A model generated the notes under the pieces. The model ran no database searches. It had not been told where the DNA came from and saw only the letters and a list, made by a program, of their open reading frames with translations. This document shows positions 7,100 to 8,936 of a stretch of DNA of 8,936 nt, piece by piece (position 1 is the stretch's first letter; every line of letters starts with the position of its first letter). The stretch is taken from positions 1 to 8,936 of the forward strand of contig JAFQVZ010000049.1 of NCBI GenBank assembly GCA_017407765.1, given 5' to 3'. The position numbers and the translations under genes are program-made. This DNA is from Clostridia bacterium (GTDB lineage Bacteria > Bacillota > Clostridia > Oscillospirales > Butyricicoccaceae).

Positions 7100-7148
7100 A
7101 ACAGACTATCCATGCCGGGGCTCCCTCGCGGGGCTCCGGCTGTCTGTT
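7100..7148 (+). terminator. Long GC-rich hairpin after the M20 gene, probable terminator
   Basis: The inner stem 7114-7124 pairs with 7130-7140 (11 pairs including two G-U wobbles, loop CTCGC). An outer 7-bp stem AACAGAC (7100-7106) pairs with GTCTGTT (7142-7148) across an asymmetric internal loop. The 3' side is TGTCTGTT, only moderately T-rich, so termination may be partial. It begins 12 bases after the M20 stop and lies 22 bases before the PAP2 start. Confidence 0.6.
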
Positions 7149-7170
7149 CCATCCCTTCCAAGGAGGAAGC

Positions 7171-7710
7171 ATGACTCAGCTCTCGTTATTTGAACTCAAT
7201 ATCCTCGACTGGTTCCAGAGCCTTCGCAATCCCCTCTTCGATGCCCTTGCAAAAGGCCTCGATCTGTCGGCCGGACACGGCGAGATATTCATTCTCGTCA
7301 CACTTCTGCTGCTTATGCGAAAGCCCACGCGCAAGGTGGGCCTTGTGTGTGCCACCGCACTCATATTTGACCTTATCCTGGTAAATGTGACGGTAAAGCC
7401 CCTTTTCGAGCGCATCCGGCCCTTTGATCTTAACACGGCGGTCGACCTTATCATCGCCGCGCCACACGACTTCTCCTTCCCGTCGGGACACACGGCGGTG
7501 TCTTTCGCCTTTGCGGCCGGGGTCTCGCCAATGGGCAGAAAGGCCCACACCCTTGCCCTTGCATTTGCCTCTGTAATGGGCATTTCCCGCCTTTATCTAT
7601 ATGTTCACTATCCCACCGACGTTCTTGCCGGAGCATTTTTAGGCACAGTATGCGGCCTTGCCGCCCTTTTAGTATGGAAAAAAGCTTTTAAGCATGATAT
7701 AATTATCTGA
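7171..7710 (+). CDS. PAP2 family phosphatase (membrane, phosphatidic acid / undecaprenyl-diphosphate type)
   Basis: Membrane phosphatase of 179 residues that removes phosphate from a lipid substrate at the outer membrane face. Related enzymes act on undecaprenyl diphosphate (BcrC, PgpB), phosphatidylglycerol phosphate or phosphatidic acid. All three motifs are intact: KPLFERIRP (76-84), PSGH (104-107) and SR-x5-H-x3-D (S139, R140, H146, D150). H146 is the expected phospho-accepting nucleophile and H107 the general acid. Hydrophobic segments lie near 37-50, 56-74, 108-120, 124-138 and 152-170, and the length is close to BcrC-like proteins. The ATG at 7171 is chosen because AAGGAGG lies at 7160-7166. 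The same frame stays open upstream to 7057, but that would run through the hairpin and the end of the M20 gene and add a non-homologous tail. The neighbouring uppP makes undecaprenyl diphosphate a likely substrate; this is inference. Confidence 0.92.
   Translation: MTQLSLFELNILDWFQSLRNPLFDALAKGLDLSAGHGEIFILVTLLLLMRKPTRKVGLVCATALIFDLILVNVTVKPLFERIRPFDLNTAVDLIIAAPHDFSFPSGHTAVSFAFAAGVSPMGRKAHTLALAFASVMGISRLYLYVHYPTDVLAGAFLGTVCGLAALLVWKKAFKHDIII
7675..7703 (+). promoter_or_regulatory. Predicted sigma-A promoter of uppP, inside the end of the PAP2 gene
   Basis: TGGAAA (7675-7680) and a perfect TATAAT (7698-7703) are 17 bases apart, with TG at 7695-7696 giving an extended -10. Transcription would start near 7710, about 36 bases before the uppP ATG. 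It overlaps the last codons of the PAP2 gene. Confidence 0.68.
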
Positions 7711-7745
7711 TACAAACATTATGTTTTTAATATGAGGTGAAATAT

Positions 7746-8552
7746 ATGACAGTAATTCAAGGCATCCTGCTCGGTATCGTTCAGGGCTTTACCGAGTTTC
7801 TTCCCGTTTCTTCCTCCGGCCATCTTACTCTGGCCTCGGCAGTTATGGAGCTGCCGTCCGACCTTCTCTTTACCATCGTTGTCCATCTCGGCACCCTGCT
7901 TGCCGTTTGCATAGCCTTCCGCAAAGACATCGTTATGCTGATAAAGGGAGTTCTCGGCCTTTGCTTTGACGGCTTCAAGACACGCGATATACCCAACCGC
8001 CGCCTTGTTATAATGCTTATCATCGCAACGCTGCCCCTGGTCATCGGCGCGGTGCTCGACAGCTTTATCGAGGATATGTTCAGCAGCACCCTCTTCGTAG
8101 GCTGTGCTCTGCTGGTGACAGCCACCGTTCTCTTTATTGCCGACCGTCACGGCGGCGGCATCAAGACGGCAGGCAACGCCGAATATAAGGATGCCGCAGT
8201 TGTGGGCCTTGCCCAGCTGGTGGCCGTCCTTCCCGGCATCTCCCGTTCGGGCAGCACCATCTGCGCCGGCCTTTTCACCGGCCTCTCCCGCGACTTTGCC
8301 GTTCGTTTTGCCTTCCTGCTCTCCATTCCCGCTGTTGCAGGTTCTTTCGTCTTCAAGCTTCCCGATCTTATCGAGACCGGTATCCAGGCTTCTTCCCCCA
8401 TGCCCTATGTGGCAGGCTTTTTCTCGGCAGCCGTCAGCGGCTATCTCGCCATCAAGACGGTAAATCTTCTTATGAAGCGCAACAGCTTCCGCTATTTCTC
8501 CTATTACTGCGCGGCGGTCGGCATTATTACGATCATCCTCAACATCATCTGA
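7746..8552 (+). CDS. uppP: Undecaprenyl-diphosphatase UppP (BacA family)
   Basis: Polytopic membrane enzyme of 268 residues, the usual family length. It converts undecaprenyl diphosphate to undecaprenyl phosphate, recycling the lipid carrier for peptidoglycan and other wall polymers, and extra copies give bacitracin tolerance. Both signatures are clear: QGFTEFLPVSSSGH (13-26), with E17 and H26 matching the catalytic acidic/His region, and PGISRSGST (163-171) with R167. The first acidic position of the ExxxE form seen in E. coli is Gln13 here, a known family variant. Repeated hydrophobic segments run through the whole length. The start at ATG 7746 follows GAGGTGA (7734-7740); a GTG at 7737 in the same frame lies inside that ribosome binding site and is rejected. 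It has its own promoter and is followed after 13 bases by the ftsK-like gene, with which it is probably co-transcribed. Confidence 0.96.
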   Translation: MTVIQGILLGIVQGFTEFLPVSSSGHLTLASAVMELPSDLLFTIVVHLGTLLAVCIAFRKDIVMLIKGVLGLCFDGFKTRDIPNRRLVIMLIIATLPLVIGAVLDSFIEDMFSSTLFVGCALLVTATVLFIADRHGGGIKTAGNAEYKDAAVVGLAQLVAVLPGISRSGSTICAGLFTGLSRDFAVRFAFLLSIPAVAGSFVFKLPDLIETGIQASSPMPYVAGFFSAAVSGYLAIKTVNLLMKRNSFRYFSYYCAAVGIITIILNII

Positions 8553-8565
8553 CAGGAGTGATATC

Positions 8566-8936
8566 ATGAGTGAAAAAAAGACCAACTCCCCGCCTCCCTC
8601 TTCCGGAAAGACCTCTGCAGCCAAGAGTCCTGCCAAAAAGGCACCCTCCAAGGCTCAGTCGGCCGCAGGAAAGAGCACAGGTGCGGCCAAAAAGAACACG
8701 GCCTCAAAATCGGCCGTTGCCACTGAGCGTCAGAAGCGCATAATGCACCGCAGCATCCGCGCGGGCGTATATCTTTTCCTTGCCTTCCTCGGCGTTCTGT
8801 CGCTCTTTAATATCAAGGGCTTCATGCTTGACTGGTACCGCAGCCTTTTCGGCGCTCTCATCGGTTACGGCTATTACCTCACACCGCTGGTGTTCATTTA
8901 TCTCGCAGTCATGCTTATCATCCGCATGAAAAACAA
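8566..8936 (+). CDS. ftsK: N-terminus of FtsK/SpoIIIE-type DNA translocase, cut by window edge
   Basis: An open frame of 123 complete codons runs off the window. ATG at 8566 follows AGGAG (8554-8558) with 7 bases between. Residues 1-60 are a low-complexity tail rich in Lys, Ala and Ser (for example KSPAKKAPSK). From about 64 come hydrophobic segments (about 66-82 and 92-120, the latter including FGALIGYGYYLTPLVFIYLAVML) that resemble the four-helix N-terminal membrane domain of FtsK/SpoIIIE. Such proteins are hexameric ATPases that pump DNA across the division or sporulation septum. The motor and gamma domains, which would settle the identity, lie outside the window. Position right after uppP fits a division/envelope cluster. 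Other Lys-rich membrane proteins remain possible. Confidence 0.68.
   Translation, partial: MSEKKTNSPPPSSGKTSAAKSPAKKAPSKAQSAAGKSTGAAKKNTASKSAVATERQKRIMHRSIRAGVYLFLAFLGVLSLFNIKGFMLDWYRSLFGALIGYGYYLTPLVFIYLAVMLIIRMKN

Noticed and set aside
7057..7170. Longer start for the PAP2 gene adding 38 residues
   Set aside because: The extension would run through the M20 stop and the hairpin; the ATG at 7171 has a consensus ribosome binding site and gives the normal family N-terminus.
5880..7172. A 430-codon minus-strand open frame antisense to the M20 gene
   Set aside because: The translation is Cys-rich with no recognisable domain. It exists because the M20 gene, with its narrow codon set, lacks TTA, CTA and TCA in the needed register. 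All M20 metal ligands are intact on the plus strand.
7680..7689. Palindrome AAAAGCTTTT near the end of the PAP2 gene
   Set aside because: Explained by Lys-Lys-Ala-Phe codons; there is no GC-rich stem, so it is not a terminator.
7719..8651. A 310-codon minus-strand open frame antisense to uppP
   Set aside because: uppP on the plus strand has both family signatures; the antisense translation is low-complexity and matches nothing.

Overview
The window looks like a piece of chromosome from a GC-rich anaerobic member of the Clostridia, most likely the Ruminococcaceae/Oscillospiraceae group. The evidence is a 56-residue clostridial-type 2[4Fe-4S] ferredoxin, strong AAGGAGG-type ribosome binding sites, sigma-A promoters of low-GC-Gram-positive style in AT-rich gaps, and coding regions with mostly C or G at third positions. 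The exact genus is inference. I see no insertion sequence, prophage, CRISPR array, tRNA or rRNA. Genes are dense and no gap exceeds about 150 bases.

Left part (1-2155, minus strand): a Clp protease ATPase (N-domain plus two AAA+ domains, C-terminus outside the window) that has almost no middle (M) domain. It is preceded by a 34-codon open frame with its own good ribosome binding site, whose stop codon overlaps the Clp start codon. A short AT-rich divergent region (about 2156-2303) separates this from a plus-strand, monocistronic ferredoxin gene (2304-2474), which ends in a perfect 15-bp terminator hairpin.

Middle (2562-7148, plus strand): a textbook sigma-A promoter drives a tightly packed operon: MoxR AAA+ ATPase (TTG start), DUF58 protein, multi-pass membrane protein with a C-terminal DUF4129 domain, and an M20D amidohydrolase. 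Junctions are 1 base apart, overlapping by 1 base, and 5 bases apart. The first three genes form the usual MoxR/DUF58/DUF4129 membrane-associated module, but without the transglutaminase core that often sits in the third protein. The M20 gene uses a strikingly different codon set (almost only ACA for Thr), as the ferredoxin does, which suggests high expression. A long GC-rich hairpin follows it.

Right part (7171-8936, plus strand): a PAP2-family phosphatase, then UppP/BacA undecaprenyl-diphosphatase from its own extended -10 promoter inside the PAP2 3' end, then the N-terminus of an FtsK/SpoIIIE-type DNA translocase running off the window. PAP2 and UppP are unrelated families that can catalyse the same lipid-carrier dephosphorylation, so this end is cell-envelope and division related.
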